From: Dastarcus helophoroides
Lineage: Eukaryota; Arthropoda; Insecta; Coleoptera; Bothrideridae
DNA length: 64,000 nucleotides
Assembly: GCA_028583605.1 (NCBI GenBank)
Contig: CM053329.1
Location: forward strand, 31,768,992-31,832,991
Direction: 5' to 3'
Below are positions 54,201-62,480 of the stretch, piece by piece. The notes beneath the pieces were generated by a model that was given only the letters and a program-made list of their open reading frames with translations, was not told the DNA's origin and searched no databases. The position numbers and the translations under genes were made by a program. Each line of letters begins with the position of its first letter. Position 1 is the first letter of the stretch.

Positions 54201-57200
54201 TTATTCCAAGGTAAAATTTAGAAACGTAGTCTCCACAAATATTGTTCCATTTTATTTAAGAACATATATTATTTACATTTTAAGAGATTTTTATGAGAAA
54301 TAAAACACAACATAAATCGGGGCTACTTTGTACAGGTTTTAAAATATTTTGCGATAAGTTTATTTTTATGGTTATAGTATTTATAAGGATTGGCTTCAGT
54401 TTTTTTTATGTACAATCCTCTCACAAAGGACAACCCTATTATGCCTTCAAAGCACCGCGAGTAGGATGCGGAAACAAGGTTAGATGACGATGAACCGCCT
54501 TCTTAAACAAGGATAGGTTGTAATTTTCGGGGAAAATTCCGCTCGGTAACGAGGTCCATAGCTTGGAAGTTCTATAGAAAGAACAGCCTCCGTACACAGA
54601 GGTCCTCACTGTGTCAAGCTGGACCGCACAGAAATTTGAGATCTCCGATTGTCTTGCATGCCTCCCTTGGGGGGATCCATCCTATTAGTTATTGTGAGCA
54701 TCTTCCATGAAAATACTTGTAGAAAAGAGATAAATCGCCACCCATTCGCCTGTGCTCTAGTGTTTTGAGAGAATCGGTCAAACTCTGGTCATCAATTAGG
54801 AAAATCGCTGTTCTTTGAATTAAACCCAAAAGAGCTAAAGTGTGCTTTGGGGCTGAACTCCTAACATTAGAACAGTATTTTAGTGTTACCCTAATTTGAG
54901 TTTTCCATAGTGTGAGTAGCTGATGAGATGTAAAGTACTTTTTAGCTCTAAAAAGAAAGCCTAGCTCCTGAGAGGCCGATTTGGCAATGATGCCCACATA
55001 GTCGTCCCAAGAGAAGTTAGTTCTCGCATTCACTCCTAAGATTGGCAGATTAAATTCCAACGGGAGGATTTTCCCTCCATGAGTATGTTTGTTGCATTTA
55101 TCCCTTGATTTTTTCTTAGATGAAATGGCTTCCTGAGTTTTTGAGGCGTTGAAGTTAACCAGATTTTTCTTACCTTATTCCGAAATAATTTCGAGATCTC
55201 TATTAATCATTTGCTTCTGCTTTTTCCTTAGTCAATCTAAAGCAGCGACGGATAATGGTTTGTCGAAGAAAAAAGATGACACCAGGCTACAGTCATCTGC
55301 GTAAGTGCATATCGGATTGAAATTTAAAGCTAAAAGATTGTTTATGTCTAACAGGAACAGAGTAGGAAACAGGACAGAACCCTGAGGCACCCAATCGCAA
55401 ATGTCGCGGATGAGATGCCATCGACGACGACCTGAAGAGATCTGTCAGCAAGAAAACTGGATATCAAATGATAGAGTTCAGAAGGAAGGCCATAAGACGT
55501 TATTTTGGCGAGAAGAGATCGGTGCCAGACTCTGTCGAAGGCATTAGAGATATCCGAGGCCATAATCCTAGCTTCACCATGTTTTTCCATAGCTGAGTTA
55601 CAGATATGAGTAACATATGCCAGTAGATCGCCAGTTGAGCGTTGTTGTTGAGTTATGACAAAAGATTTCTTGTTAATATGTACATATAATAAAATGATAA
55701 CAATTGTTACCAACATATTACCTAATTTTTGACTGAATAATTGACAAAGTAGGCTCATTCCTTAGGGCTAATTTGTCAGGTAATAACTTATATATGAAAA
55801 ATTATTTTAGTTCTTTCTAGTGACTTTATTTTTTGTCTAAAATTCGAAGTTTCATATCGATTTATCTCTTGACGCTGTGGTTATAAATACAGTGTTTTAA
55901 ATAAAATGTAACCCCGGATGATTATTTTCACCATTTTTCAATGGTCCAACCTTGTTCTTGAACATCTTTAACCACAAATTGAGCAAAATCAGTTTTTGTT
56001 AGTAAAGTAATTTGCATTTTGGCAGAATGTACCAGTTACAATTCATCTTCAGGGCTTGGGATAACTATATCTTGTCTATCCATCTTGTAGACTTGGGTTG
56101 GTGAGTTATTGTCGGCTCATTTTCAGGATTTAGAGTATTAAAATGCAGAACATGTCCCCTGAAACCAACAATAATTAAAAAACATAATAAACGTTGCTTT
56201 AACGCGTTTGTTGTGTTTTTTAATCTTTCTGGGTTTCAGGGGACAAGTTCTGTATTTCAATTTTTGAAGATAACCAAGGACCAGTCCGTTCCGCCAAAAT
56301 TTAGAGTATTGTAAATGTCTTTGACCTACCAGATGCTTATCAAATGACTCTTTGCAAAGTGTGTTACGCAAAAATTTTGAGCCGTCATCTGTCCGCGGCC
56401 AAATTTATACCCTTCCTAATCTCAGCAAGCTCTTTTTTCAGTTTCCACAGTAAAGTTTGCGTAGGATCGACAGTCAGTAAATTTTTAGGCCTTCGTAGTA
56501 TTTTAAACTACCCCTTATTAACCAAACCGAAAATAGAATAAAACATAACAAAATCTAATAATAATTAAAATCCAACCACTGCTGAGAAAGTAACCCCGCT
56601 TGGTATGTCATGATTATATTCTTTATTTGAAGTTTTTATTTTTATTAAAATTTAGGTGTTTTTTATGCAAATTGAACAGTAGAAGCGGAACAAATCATAA
56701 TTAGGAAAAAGTTTGGCCTGGACGTACATTTTTAATTTATGAATAGAAAAATGTAAAACATTTGCAATTGCAAAGTCTTCCACCATTCCATGTGAAATTA
56801 AGCCTTACCAAAAATTATGTAGAGAAGATGGATCGCAATAGAAATGGATTTTTATATTTCAACGAGAAATTCGCCAGAATGAGTGATATAGTAGGACCCT
56901 AAATTAAAAAACAACTTACCATACACTCGTTATTTAAAGAAAGATTAAATGTTTTGAAAAAAATCAGAATGAAGATGTTTCAAAAATTGAATTGCAAATT
57001 TTTTGGGTAACCATAAGAGTGACATTTATTGGAGTATAAAACCTTGGATTGCAACATGGGGCTTAAAATTTATTTGTTTCATATCTGAACTTTTTTCCTA
57101 AAAATTAAGCGGCTCTTGGTGGGGGCTCTTAGTGATAAAAACGAATAAAGGTTTTTAAACTTGGGGGTGTTTGCTGATTACTGCTGCTCAGTTTAAAAGG

Positions 57201-60200
57201 ACCAATTAAAAGCTAAATAATCCAGAAAAACAAAGATTTTTGGAGAACCATCATTTTTTAAACATTTGCCAAACAAATGTCATTCCTGAGGAAAACTTCA
57301 AAATTGCTTATTTTAAATAACAACAAATAATGCTATTAAAAAAACGCAAAAGAATTTCATGTGACTCAGCAAAACTTCAATTGTGTTGACCAGTAAAACG
57401 GAACGGAGGCCGGAACCCAACCGATATAATTTTTTAACTGAAGCATTTCGAAAGCCGAAACGAAAAAATTAACGATTCTATTTTTATTTTAAAATCTGAC
57501 TTTCTCTAGGAAATACTGTTTCTGTTTCTTGAAATTATAATTTTATGTCAAATTTCCATTTTCTTTTCAACTTCGAGCCTACTAAATTTTCGTAAAAATT
57601 CAGCTTCTTCTAAAAACTGACTTCTTTAAAAACGATTTTGTAACATTTTTTTGCTTAACTCAAAATTTGCTTTATTACAGAAATGGTAAAATTTTTTCCC
57701 AATATCAACCTCTTAGGTTTGCTACAAATTTTGCATTTTTCTTCTAAATTTGTTTCTCTGCTGAAATTTCAACTAAATTAGTCTTTTATTTGAAATTTTG
57801 ATTTTATACTAAATAAAAATTTACATTTCTCTTCTCAAAATTTATCCTTCTTCGAAAAATGTTGTCTTTACCAAAGTTTGGTCTTTTTCGGAAATTTAGG
57901 GGTATTTTATAAATTCGTCTTTCAAAATTTCGCCTTCATTCATTCATTTTCTTTTCTAAAAATGAAAAAAATCAATTATTTTCTCAAACTGTTCACGTTT
58001 TACTTAAAATTTTGACTTTTTTTCAAATTTGGTGAATTTTTTCTTCATTTTTCTCAAAGTTAACATTTTTTTGACCAATTTTAAAACATGAAATTTTCCG
58101 TGCTAGCCAAAACTGGGCCAAAATTTTAATACAAGAAAATTCGTAAAGAATATTATTTTTGGAAATTCTGGGAAGACGTATCTATTTTGAGAATTTGTTT
58201 CTTTTGAACTTTCAAGTTTATGTAAATTTAAATAAAAAAGTGGAGATTAGGGGAAAAATATTTTTGGAAATTTAGACTCTTTTGTCGAAAGTTTTAAGTA
58301 GCGCCTTTTTTTTCAAATTTATTATACTTTCTCAAAATTAAGGCGATATCTTAGTAAAAGCACCATAATTTTAGTAAAATATCCTTCAGCGAAATTTTTA
58401 GACAAGTTTCTTGACAATTTTAACTTTGTTCTCGAAGTGTCGAGAGTAGGCCAAAGTTTAAATATTGAAGAAAGTAGAAATTCGGGGAAAATTATTTTGT
58501 TAATTTTTACTTTTTTACAAAATGTAAACAACGAGCGAAAAAATTATAGTTATTATAGTATAGTTACAGTTATAATTTAAAACTGTTCATTGATTTGTTT
58601 GCAACAAAGGATGGCACATACAAAGTGGCCGATCGAACACGTACTGTAGGACATAACTGTCAGGTAAAGATCTTGTCGAAAAAATGCAGAAACATGTTGA
58701 TTTTGTTTGCAAGGAAGATCACTTTTGACGCAATAATCATGACCTAAATTCCACCCTTCTTTGCAGGAAGTGTCATCCCACACTATTTTTCAAATGAAAA
58801 TAGGGGTCAAATGACACGATACGTCATCAAAAAGGCTTCTTGATCCACTACACACTTGCACTCCGTTTTTAAAATTAGGTTAATTCCATTAGAAGTTACA
58901 AAGCCTTGAAGTTTCACTAATACATTTCTCGAAAAATACAAGTATGGCGATTTGCACGTTTGGTCTTGTGAACGCTTTTTTTTTATTCTTCCCACCGCCT
59001 AGATAGAGGGATGTTTATAGTAGTTATTTCTATAAAATAAAGTACAATGCTCTTATGTAGGGGTGTATTTATCGGATCTAGGTTGGATATTCAACACTGA
59101 CGAGATCTAATAAAATTGAAAACCAGTTTCTGAATCCCAAACTCTGAATCTAATAAATGTCCCAGCCTGTCGGTCTTAAGAATAAGAAACATATGATTAA
59201 ATTTTTGGATATTAAAATTTAAACAATATTAGTAGCTTTGAAAGAAAATTTTAAATTAGACTATTTCCTGTTTAGATACGTTTTCACAATAAATAAAGAA
59301 ACCAAAAATTCTAGTAACTCTCTTTCTTAGTTCCCCAAATTTCTGCTACTTCACATCCATTTCTTAAAGACTGCTAAACTTTTTAAAAACTCTACCTTAA
59401 TATTTCAAAAACGATTTTCAATTCAATATGCTTTAATTTTCAGGTCTTAATTTCCCTGGACAAATCAATAAGCTTGAAATCTAATCCATCGATATTGGCA
59501 TGTTAAACTTCGACTTAATAAGCCCCACAACTTACCCTTATAGCATCGGCAGCAAGAGGGCCACAGCAGTATCCGTCTTCGTGATAAAGTTGCATGTATT
59601 GCTCTCTTAACCAGAGCAGTCGGCGATCACAAAGAGTTTGCTGTCTGGACAATCCTTTTATCAGCCAATAAAGTCCGCTGTACCAGACTCTGTAACAGAA
59701 AAGGAAGTTGAATGGACTCGTTTTATATACACGCAATCTATTTCGCCGGACTCCATTTTGTAAGAGAGATTTCAGCTTTAAGGAATTAATTTAATCAGGT
59801 CAGGAGAGGATTACGGACTAAAGTTCAAGATAATAAAAATTAATCGAATATTTGATTTCGTGCAAAAGCTCGAAGGGAGCATTAAGTCTAATGTATTCTA
59901 TTGATGTTTGCTATTAAATAACACCTTTTGTTCTCTTTGACGTTAACTACATCACTTTAGGATTTAACTTGGACTAATTAGAAAAAGTAATAAATGTAAT
60001 ATTACATCAAAGGGCGTCACTTCTCGTGTTATTCGAAAGCTGATTTATCTCTAAAACCTTGAAAATTTTAAAGATAATATTTTAAGCAGATTTCACGAAT
60101 TAGGTACCTGTGTTTGGCCCCACTGTTTAGTATTTTAATTCATCCTTTGGAAAGTGGTTTAAAAAGGACAATATCTATACAAAATCAGAGATAATTATAT

Positions 60201-60532
60201 TAACACATAGCAATTAGTTGACTGCAAAATAAGGAAAATAAATATTCATATCTAAACTCGAAAGCTTCTAAATGCAGTTGATAAAAATTGAAAAATTCTT
60301 CGGCTTAAGATTACTCCCTGAGGCATATACGTACCTACAAATAGCTGGGGGGCAGACGATGTAAAGAAGACGATTATCGCTCAGACCGTAACCGTAGAGG
60401 ATGGTTAAAGCACATTCATTTCCCGCCTCGTGGTTTAACCCATATCGACGTCCGACCGATGCAAGTTCAGCATCCTTCTCTATGTCTCTTCCGCCTAAGT
60501 GCACTTCTTTCACTGTCGTTAGGTCCAGAAAT
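34132..60532 (-). CDS. PLCE1: Phospholipase C-epsilon, partial (12 exons; 5' exons off window)
   Basis: Phosphoinositide-specific phospholipase C of the epsilon class. The family cleaves PtdIns(4,5)P2 to diacylglycerol and IP3 at membranes and is controlled by Ras/Rap/Rho GTPases. Exons in order: 60335-60532, 59536-59689, 53004-53141, 50601-50785, 49939-50055, 49741-49880, 49466-49683, 37703-38156, 37478-37647, 37269-37402, 36333-36499, 34132-36269. Order of domains: PH-like, EF-hand region, PLC-X ([27 protein letters not shown]), acidic X-Y linker, PLC-Y ([17 protein letters not shown]), C2, RA1, RA2. Two RA domains after C2 are diagnostic of the epsilon class. Phases match at every junction. 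The frame of the two large exons is broken by six single-base insertions (one near 37847, five in 34132-36269); 2138 minus 5 is divisible by 3, as expected. The stop TGA at 34132 follows [11 protein letters not shown]. The N-terminal CDC25/GEF part must lie beyond 60532 and outside the window. Confidence 0.92.
36333..36499 (-). CDS. PLCE1: PLC-epsilon exon 11: start of PLC-Y
   Basis: Encodes [18 protein letters not shown], a basic stretch ([14 protein letters not shown]) and [13 protein letters not shown], the opening of the Y domain. A 63-bp intron (36270-36332, GTTGG...TCCAG) follows. It is a multiple of three and has no stop, so a gene finder would fuse it with the next exon. Family alignment from memory favours splicing: [10 protein letters not shown] should run directly into AIKFRGL. 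Confidence 0.8.
36500..37268. other. PLC-epsilon intron 10 with a Penelope foldback
   Basis: Apart from the foldback at 36757-36930 the intron is plain AT-rich sequence. No gene or other repeat end was seen. Confidence 0.6.
36747..36940. mobile_element. Miniature Penelope foldback with 10-bp target duplication
   Basis: Element about 36757-36930. TAAAGTCTTT flanks it on both sides (36747-36756 and 36931-36940). The left arm starts GGAATGGTTTGCCCCTTGG and contains the complement of CTTTCTTGGTTTCAGGG. The right arm contains GAAACGCATTAGAGCAAG, TTTAATCTTTCTTGGTTTCA and GGGAACAAGATTTGTATATCAG. One arm has the full terminus, the other is shortened, as in the large element at 41966-46322. Confidence 0.78.
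37269..37647 (-). CDS. PLCE1: PLC-epsilon exons 9-10: end of X domain and acidic linker
   Basis: Exon 37478-37647 encodes [38 protein letters not shown] and VPQPLSF. Exon 37269-37402 encodes [15 protein letters not shown], a serine patch and [19 protein letters not shown]. Acidic X-Y linkers in PLC enzymes act as autoinhibitory plugs; the same role here is inferred from composition. Confidence 0.88.
37703..38156 (-). CDS. PLCE1: PLC-epsilon exon 8: PLC-X catalytic domain, one +1 frameshift
   Basis: Begins RHEPDATLR and [10 protein letters not shown] (end of the EF-hand region), then [18 protein letters not shown] with the first catalytic His-Asn, [11 protein letters not shown] with the catalytic Glu and Asp, YPMIYHG with the second His, and [10 protein letters not shown] with the catalytic Glu. 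Right after YHG an extra A (GGG+A+CACACG, near 37847) shifts the frame. Without it the sequence runs [15 protein letters not shown] to the donor at 37702. All catalytic residues I can name are present. Confidence 0.9.
38157..38921. other. PLC-epsilon intron 7, left part, nothing recognised
   Basis: AT-rich intron sequence with no transposon ends or open frame that I can support, up to the LINE 3' end at 38922. Confidence 0.5.
38922..39343 (-). mobile_element. LINE family B (RNase H type), 3' end copy 1
   Basis: Shares about 290 bp with 41680-41965 (TTACACCATATGAAAGTT, TGTAAACCAAACAAAGCATA, GCCCAACGCTTCTA) and then matches 46336 onward (GCTTTTACACC, TGCGACCCATTAGGATC, TTTACATAGT). That is the end of the LINE reading frame (VKSLNILDK) plus the 3' UTR, in minus orientation. 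It is cut off where the satellite begins. Confidence 0.75.
39344..41680. repeat. ~177-bp satellite array, about 13 monomers, 3-monomer higher-order repeat
   Basis: The word GGGAGAGACACT or a variant recurs near 39487, 39660, 39830, 40010, 40183, 40360, 40533, 40715, 40893, 41071, 41250, 41428 and 41606, i.e. every 170-182 bp. Monomers fall into three types. One carries GGAAGGGAGAGACACTTGA (40533, 41071), one carries CAAGGGGAGAGACATTC and GTAGC.TGAAAAC (40715, 41250), and one carries GGCTC.A..T.AGAAACG with AAATTATATC (40893, 41428). The same type returns every ~535 bp. Each monomer also has GCAAATATCGATTTTGCTT-like and AATGTGACTGCTAT words. Confidence 0.9.
42063..42103 (-). ncRNA. Hammerhead-ribozyme-like motif, left PLE arm
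   Basis: Minus-strand copy of the motif at 46219-46259, same sequence. Elements in order: CTCT, CTGAAGA, T, stem GACAGC-TTG-GCTGTC, GAA, ACGCGT, T, AGAG. See the right-arm entry for the structural reading. Confidence 0.5.
42218..42898 (-). CDS. PLE C-terminal ORF with GIY-YIG endonuclease (left arm)
   Basis: 226 codons from the Met shown; in a full element this is the C-terminal part of one RT-endonuclease protein, so the Met may be internal. It contains the GIY-YIG nuclease signatures [27 protein letters not shown] (Tyr-Val-Gly, catalytic Arg), [14 protein letters not shown] and ACESLAIHK (candidate metal-binding Glu). GIY-YIG joined to an RT is the defining domain pair of Penelope-like elements; it nicks target DNA for insertion. 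The upstream minus frame continues to about 43105 with LPFLDILV and YRKDSS, the end of RT. RT palm and fingers are missing. Confidence 0.88.
   Translation of the reverse strand: MASFNFLAHRLLSLPLSRERFRKELKTIKHIAEVNGFDPNIIYKIINKKKFKCELVNTTTFRADENKNFKFVSLPFEPSLTQGLGGILRNQGFRVIYTSNGKLNSLLGSLKDKVEQTDKSGIYQISCRDCPQKYVGQTRRSLKIRLKEHLAHLRYGRTEKSSVARHAFELDHRIDNDIKLLRVVNKNYMLNACESLAIHKAGNNLMNGCAGPLGHSSLLKIVKVDR
43246..45355 (-). mobile_element. Ginger-like DNA transposon, ~245-bp TIRs, TATA target duplication
   Basis: 2110 bp, beginning TGTTAGGATCAAACACCG and ending with its complement. TIRs are about 43246-43492 and 45112-45355. TATA (43242-43245, 45356-45359) duplicates the PLE sequence GATG-TATA-TAGG, whose intact form is seen in the left arm. 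TGT...ACA ends, long TIRs, a short duplication and a retrovirus-like integrase are the known features of Ginger elements. Coding runs on the minus strand and is broken by at least one frameshift or stop between 44709 and 44517. TIRs contain repeated GAACGCGTTCTGG palindromes. Confidence 0.85.
43744..45086 (-). pseudogene. Ginger integrase (KRBA2-like) with C-terminal zinc-finger segment, broken
   Basis: Three pieces. 44709-45086 reads [19 protein letters not shown] and [16 protein letters not shown], the N-terminal region common in KRBA2/Ginger-type integrases. 44517-44709 holds YQDHLTKF and [13 protein letters not shown] sequence across a frame break (second and first catalytic Asp regions). 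44272-44517 reads [19 protein letters not shown] (third catalytic acid) and SPYEAMFG. 43744-44262 follows with [23 protein letters not shown] and CNRCLR, a PHD/RING-like Cys-His cluster, then [11 protein letters not shown]. The DDE core acts as transposase in related elements. Here the frame is interrupted, so it is inactive as written. Confidence 0.78.
45424..46104 (+). CDS. PLE C-terminal ORF with GIY-YIG endonuclease (right arm)
   Basis: Identical in translation to the left-arm ORF (42218-42898), with the same [19 protein letters not shown] and ACESLAIHK motifs. The longer open frame from 45262 begins inside the Ginger terminus and is fused by chance to the PLE frame from about 45360 ([18 protein letters not shown], the end of RT). 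The true protein would extend upstream through the Ginger insertion site. Confidence 0.85.
   Translation: MASFNFLAHRLLSLPLSRERFRKELKTIKHIAEVNGFDPNIIYKIINKKKFKCELVNTTTFRADENKNFKFVSLPFEPSLTQGLGGILRNQGFRVIYTSNGKLNSLLGSLKDKVEQTDKSGIYQISCRDCPQKYVGQTRRSLKIRLKEHLAHLRYGRTEKSSVARHAFELDHRIDNDIKLLRVVNKNYMLNACESLAIHKAGNNLMNGCAGPLGHSSLLKIVKVDR
46219..46259 (+). ncRNA. Hammerhead-ribozyme-like motif, right PLE arm
   Basis: Layout matches a hammerhead core. Stem I is CTCT (46219-46222) with AGAG (46256-46259). The core is CTGAAGA (CUGANGA), stem II is GACAGC-TTG-GCTGTC, then GAA, a self-complementary ACGCGT as stem III, and T as the cleavage-site H17. One extra U separates CUGANGA from stem II, a departure from the canonical core. 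Known: Penelope-like elements carry hammerhead motifs, including small variants proposed to work as dimers, and a palindromic stem III suits dimers. The copy at 6060 changes one stem II pair on both sides. Activity is not shown. Confidence 0.55.
47460..48700. repeat. T-rich quasi-satellite block
   Basis: TTTTCTCGAAATT, AAAATTTTAA and TTTTTTCT mosaic in the same PLC-epsilon intron, with less TCGA than the other blocks, suggesting deeper decay. No gene was seen. Confidence 0.5.
48701..49465. other. PLC-epsilon intron 7, right end, nothing recognised
   Basis: AT-rich sequence between the repeat block and the EF-hand exon. Open frames on both strands (48836-49221) are not protein-like and lack splice context. 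Confidence 0.45.
49466..50055 (-). CDS. PLCE1: PLC-epsilon exons 5-7: EF-hand region
   Basis: Exon 49939-50055 encodes [20 protein letters not shown] then FVTLFRSF. Exon 49741-49880 encodes [20 protein letters not shown]. Exon 49466-49683 encodes [37 protein letters not shown] and [20 protein letters not shown]. Loops are degenerate, as is usual in PLC EF-hands. The intron between the first two has donor AG|GCAAGT (GC-AG class). The GC site is the one whose phase keeps the frame; the nearby GTAATT would create a stop. Confidence 0.88.
50056..50600. other. PLC-epsilon intron 4, nothing recognised
   Basis: About 545 bp of AT-rich sequence without repeat ends. Open frames here are read-through of the neighbouring exons or shadows. 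Confidence 0.5.
50601..50785 (-). CDS. PLCE1: PLC-epsilon exon 4: variable linker before the EF-hands
   Basis: 185 bp between TGATCAG and GTAAGA splice sites, phase 0 in and 2 out, matching both neighbours. Encodes [20 protein letters not shown] then [20 protein letters not shown] and [15 protein letters not shown], a polar His/Ser/Thr-rich segment likely to be disordered. Its membership of the gene rests on position and phase; I cannot match it to a named domain. Confidence 0.78.
51411..51510 (+). mobile_element. Solo Penelope-family 3' end
   Basis: GATGACCGTTTGGCTATCGA, then AATGCGTTAGAGCAACTTTT and TTCAGGGGACAAGATTTGTA match the PLE terminus. The ribozyme-like stem is degraded here. Single arm only. 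Confidence 0.7.
52060..52740 (+). mobile_element. LINE RNase H-region fragment (another RNase H LINE family)
   Basis: Reads [26 protein letters not shown] (last RNase H motif), then a C-terminal region with [13 protein letters not shown] and a degenerate Cys-rich tail ([13 protein letters not shown]). The usual LINE order of RNase H followed by zinc-knuckle tail is preserved, with frameshifts. It differs from LINE B by sequence. Confidence 0.72.
53004..53141 (-). CDS. PLCE1: PLC-epsilon exon 3
   Basis: 46 codons in phase 0 at both ends, acceptor TTTTTTTAG and donor AAG|GTAAAT. Encodes [20 protein letters not shown] then [26 protein letters not shown] across the junction with exon 2 matches the family's motif after the PH-like region (AI..FGGR.W), which fixes its place in the gene. 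Confidence 0.85.
53142..54409. repeat. T-rich quasi-satellite in PLC-epsilon intron 2
   Basis: From about 53250 to 54050 the T-rich mosaic appears (TTTTTCAAGCTT, AAATTTCGAGTGT), then plain AT-rich sequence. No gene was seen. Confidence 0.5.
54410..55660 (-). mobile_element. LINE family A copy (RT palm to 3' end)
   Basis: Minus strand, 3' end at 54410 (CTCTCACAAAGGACAACCC). RT pieces read [20 protein letters not shown] and [20 protein letters not shown] (motif A region with SDISNAFD), then [13 protein letters not shown]. The C-terminal block is [37 protein letters not shown] and [18 protein letters not shown]. Frameshifts and a small deletion at the GVPQG motif make it defective. It is the longest uninterrupted copy in the window. 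Confidence 0.85.
55661..56127. other. PLC-epsilon intron 2, nothing recognised
   Basis: About 470 bp of AT-rich intron sequence between the LINE and the foldback. No repeat end or gene seen. Confidence 0.45.
56128..56310. mobile_element. Miniature Penelope foldback with 12-bp target duplication
   Basis: Element 56140-56298 (159 bp) between ATTTAGAGTATT at 56128-56139 and 56299-56310. Left arm: GAACATGTCCCCTGAAACCA, AATTAAAAAACATAATAAAC. Centre: GCTTTAACGCGTTTG. Right arm: TTGTGTTTTTTAATCTTTC, GTTTCAGGGGACAAGTTCTG and the complete terminus GAAGATAACCAAGGACCAGT CCGTTCC. It is the same architecture as the 4.4-kb PLE element with everything between the ribozyme-like motifs deleted. Confidence 0.85.
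56311..59535. other. PLC-epsilon intron 2 remainder; T-rich block at 57.5-58.5 kb
   Basis: 56311-57470 and 58530-59535 are AT-rich with nothing I can name. 57480-58500 is the T-rich mosaic (TTTGACTTTTTTTCAAATTT). Minus open frames at 58577-58995 are slightly less biased but have no splice context or recognisable motif. Confidence 0.45.
59536..60532 (-). CDS. PLCE1: PLC-epsilon exons 1-2 seen in window: PH-like region
   Basis: Exon 60335-60532 encodes [20 protein letters not shown], the phrase [17 protein letters not shown] and [13 protein letters not shown], the PH-like module of PLC-epsilon. Exon 59536-59689 encodes [33 protein letters not shown] and [11 protein letters not shown], the helical end that leads to the EF-hands. 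Junction phases are 2 then 0. The first exon has an acceptor (CTAAG at 60533), so more 5' exons exist to the right. None was found before 64000. Confidence 0.9.
59690..60334. other. PLC-epsilon intron 1 in window, nothing recognised
   Basis: 645 bp of AT-rich sequence, no repeat ends or open frames worth noting. Confidence 0.5.
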
Positions 60533-60787
60533 CTTAGAAAGAAAGTAATTTGTCAGTTAATCCGCTAAACGTTTCTATTACATAATTTATCTAAACCGAT
60601 TGGAATCCACTATTCTTGACTATTGCTTCTGTTCCTTTTTTTATTTGAAGTAATGGTTAATTCGCTTATCTACTTTTTAAATTTCTGGCAGAAAACTGCG
60701 TCTCCACATTTAAAAACTCCTAAAGCCTAATATAATAAAAAGGAAGAAAAAAGATTTTTAGTTAATTATTCGCGAGAGAAGGCAAGA

Positions 60788-61085
60788 AAGCTAATCGATT
60801 TTCCCAAGGACGATTTGAGTGTAATTAGTGGTCTTCTTATCGGCCATTGCCCCTTGAGATACAACCTCAAGAAAATGGGTAAAATGCATAATCTTCTATG
60901 TAGATTCTGTCATGTTTCGGACGGGACAGCGAACAACATATTGTGTAGCTGCTCGTCACTGATTCGAGGCAGAATGAAACCTTTCGAAAGGATGTATATA
61001 ACACTTGCTGAAACTAGCAGTTTAGCTTCAAGGCAAGGAACATCCTAGACTTTATGAATAGTTTGGGAGATATTGGAATGATTTA
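60788..61085 (+). mobile_element. LINE C-terminal fragment (zinc-knuckle tail)
   Basis: Reads LSVISGLLIGHCPLRYNLKK then MGKMHNLLCRFCHVSDGTA and NNILCSCSSLIRGRMKPFER M. The pattern G..TGHC.L..HL..MG, C.FC, E.......HIL..CP.L...R is typical of the region after RNase H in R1/I/Jockey-type LINEs. It is intron-located, heavily truncated and ends in a stop near 61048. Confidence 0.75.
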
Positions 61086-61296
61086 GATTAGGGTTCATTA
61101 CAAAATAACTAAAAACGAAGTTAAGAAAGGCCATTAAAAGCCAAACAATCCCAAATCTACAATCTACAATAATGAATTGAAAAATTTTATTTACAAAGCT
61201 CATCAGTCCATATCCACTTTTATGTTTCTAAGGCAACAACTCAGTTTGCCATAGTAGTCCTATGCTCTTTTTGATAGATGAAAACAAAAACCAATT

Positions 61297-61645
61297 ATGT
61301 CAACAAACCAGCTAACAGAACGCCAATCTAAATCCGTCGTACCGAAGAACAGCATGGAATTGAAAGAGTTTGAGTCTGATGATGTGCAATCCAATCAGGC
61401 AGAGTCCGCTCAGAAGCTGATGGAAATCCACGAGAAATTAGCAAAGATGAGAAAGGACTTGGATGACGTGAACACCAGATTCGCCAATGCCCGATCGGAG
61501 ATTGAAAACGAAAAGGCCAGGTATATGATGTTGACTGGTTTGAAATTGCAACTTGAGAATCAGCAGACGTACTTGAAGGGGAAAATGAAGGAAGTTGTTA
61601 AGAGATACATCACTCAACTTGGTAATGGTACCGAGAATATGCAAG
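61297..61645 (+). CDS. Unrecognised coiled-coil protein, probable first coding exon
   Basis: ATG at 61297, then MSTNQLTERQSKSVVPKNS, an acidic ELKEFESDD stretch, and a heptad-rich helix SAQKLMEIHEKLAKMRKDLD, RFANARSEIENEKARY, LKLQLENQQTYLKGKMKEVV. A splice donor AAG|GTAGTT lies at 61645/61646. The open frame beyond it to 61737 turns hydrophobic and unlike the first part. It runs opposite to PLC-epsilon and would be nested in one of its introns. Base composition is clearly higher in GC than the surroundings, which supports coding. I do not recognise the family. Further exons were not found before 64000. Confidence 0.6.
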
Positions 61646-61737
61646 GTAGTTATTCCATTTTAACAACAGACTTTGGCATGTTGCGGTTTTTGCATTTTGC
61701 AGTTATCTTAAGCAAAGGCAATTGTTTTAAAATATGA

Positions 61738-62408
61738 ATTCATAGCTCTTACCCCAGTGGTGCTGAACCTTCAAGTTGTTTGGAGCCATCACATCACAAA
61801 TAAAACATTTTTGGCAAACCACAAAAAATACAGAAATGAATAAATATAACAGAAAACATTATTAAAATGAAGTGATGACTAAAAAATATTAAATATAAAA
61901 TCAATGGCGTATTCTCCATAAAAGCTAGAGAATGTACAGCCTCCCCTGCAAAATCAAGTTATACGTAAACCTTTTTTTCACACGACCCCAATCACCAATA
62001 TCTATTTCAAAATTTTGAGTTTAAACCAGATTAGTTTTCAAGCTCTTTTAAATTAATTAGTTTTAAACTTTAAATGACTAGAAAACTAAAATAGGAAATA
62101 CAGTTAATATTTCTAAAAAAATCTAGATTCAAGTATCAAGTCAAATTTTTAGAAAAGAAATAATAGTTATGGATGAAAAGCTGAAAAAAAAAATTAAGCA
62201 AAATAATTTGCAAAATTTCCACATTTGCTGGCAATTTTAATATTGGAGAAAAATGTCGAGAAAAAACTTAGATAATCGTGTTTAAAGTCAAAATGTTACG
62301 ATTGAAATGAATATTTTTAAAATTTATTTCACATTTTCGTGTTTTTTTTTAAATATTGACCATTTTCTTTCTTTCTTTCTTTTATCTTTCTTTCTTTCTT
62401 TCTTATTT

Positions 62409-62480
<72 letters not shown>

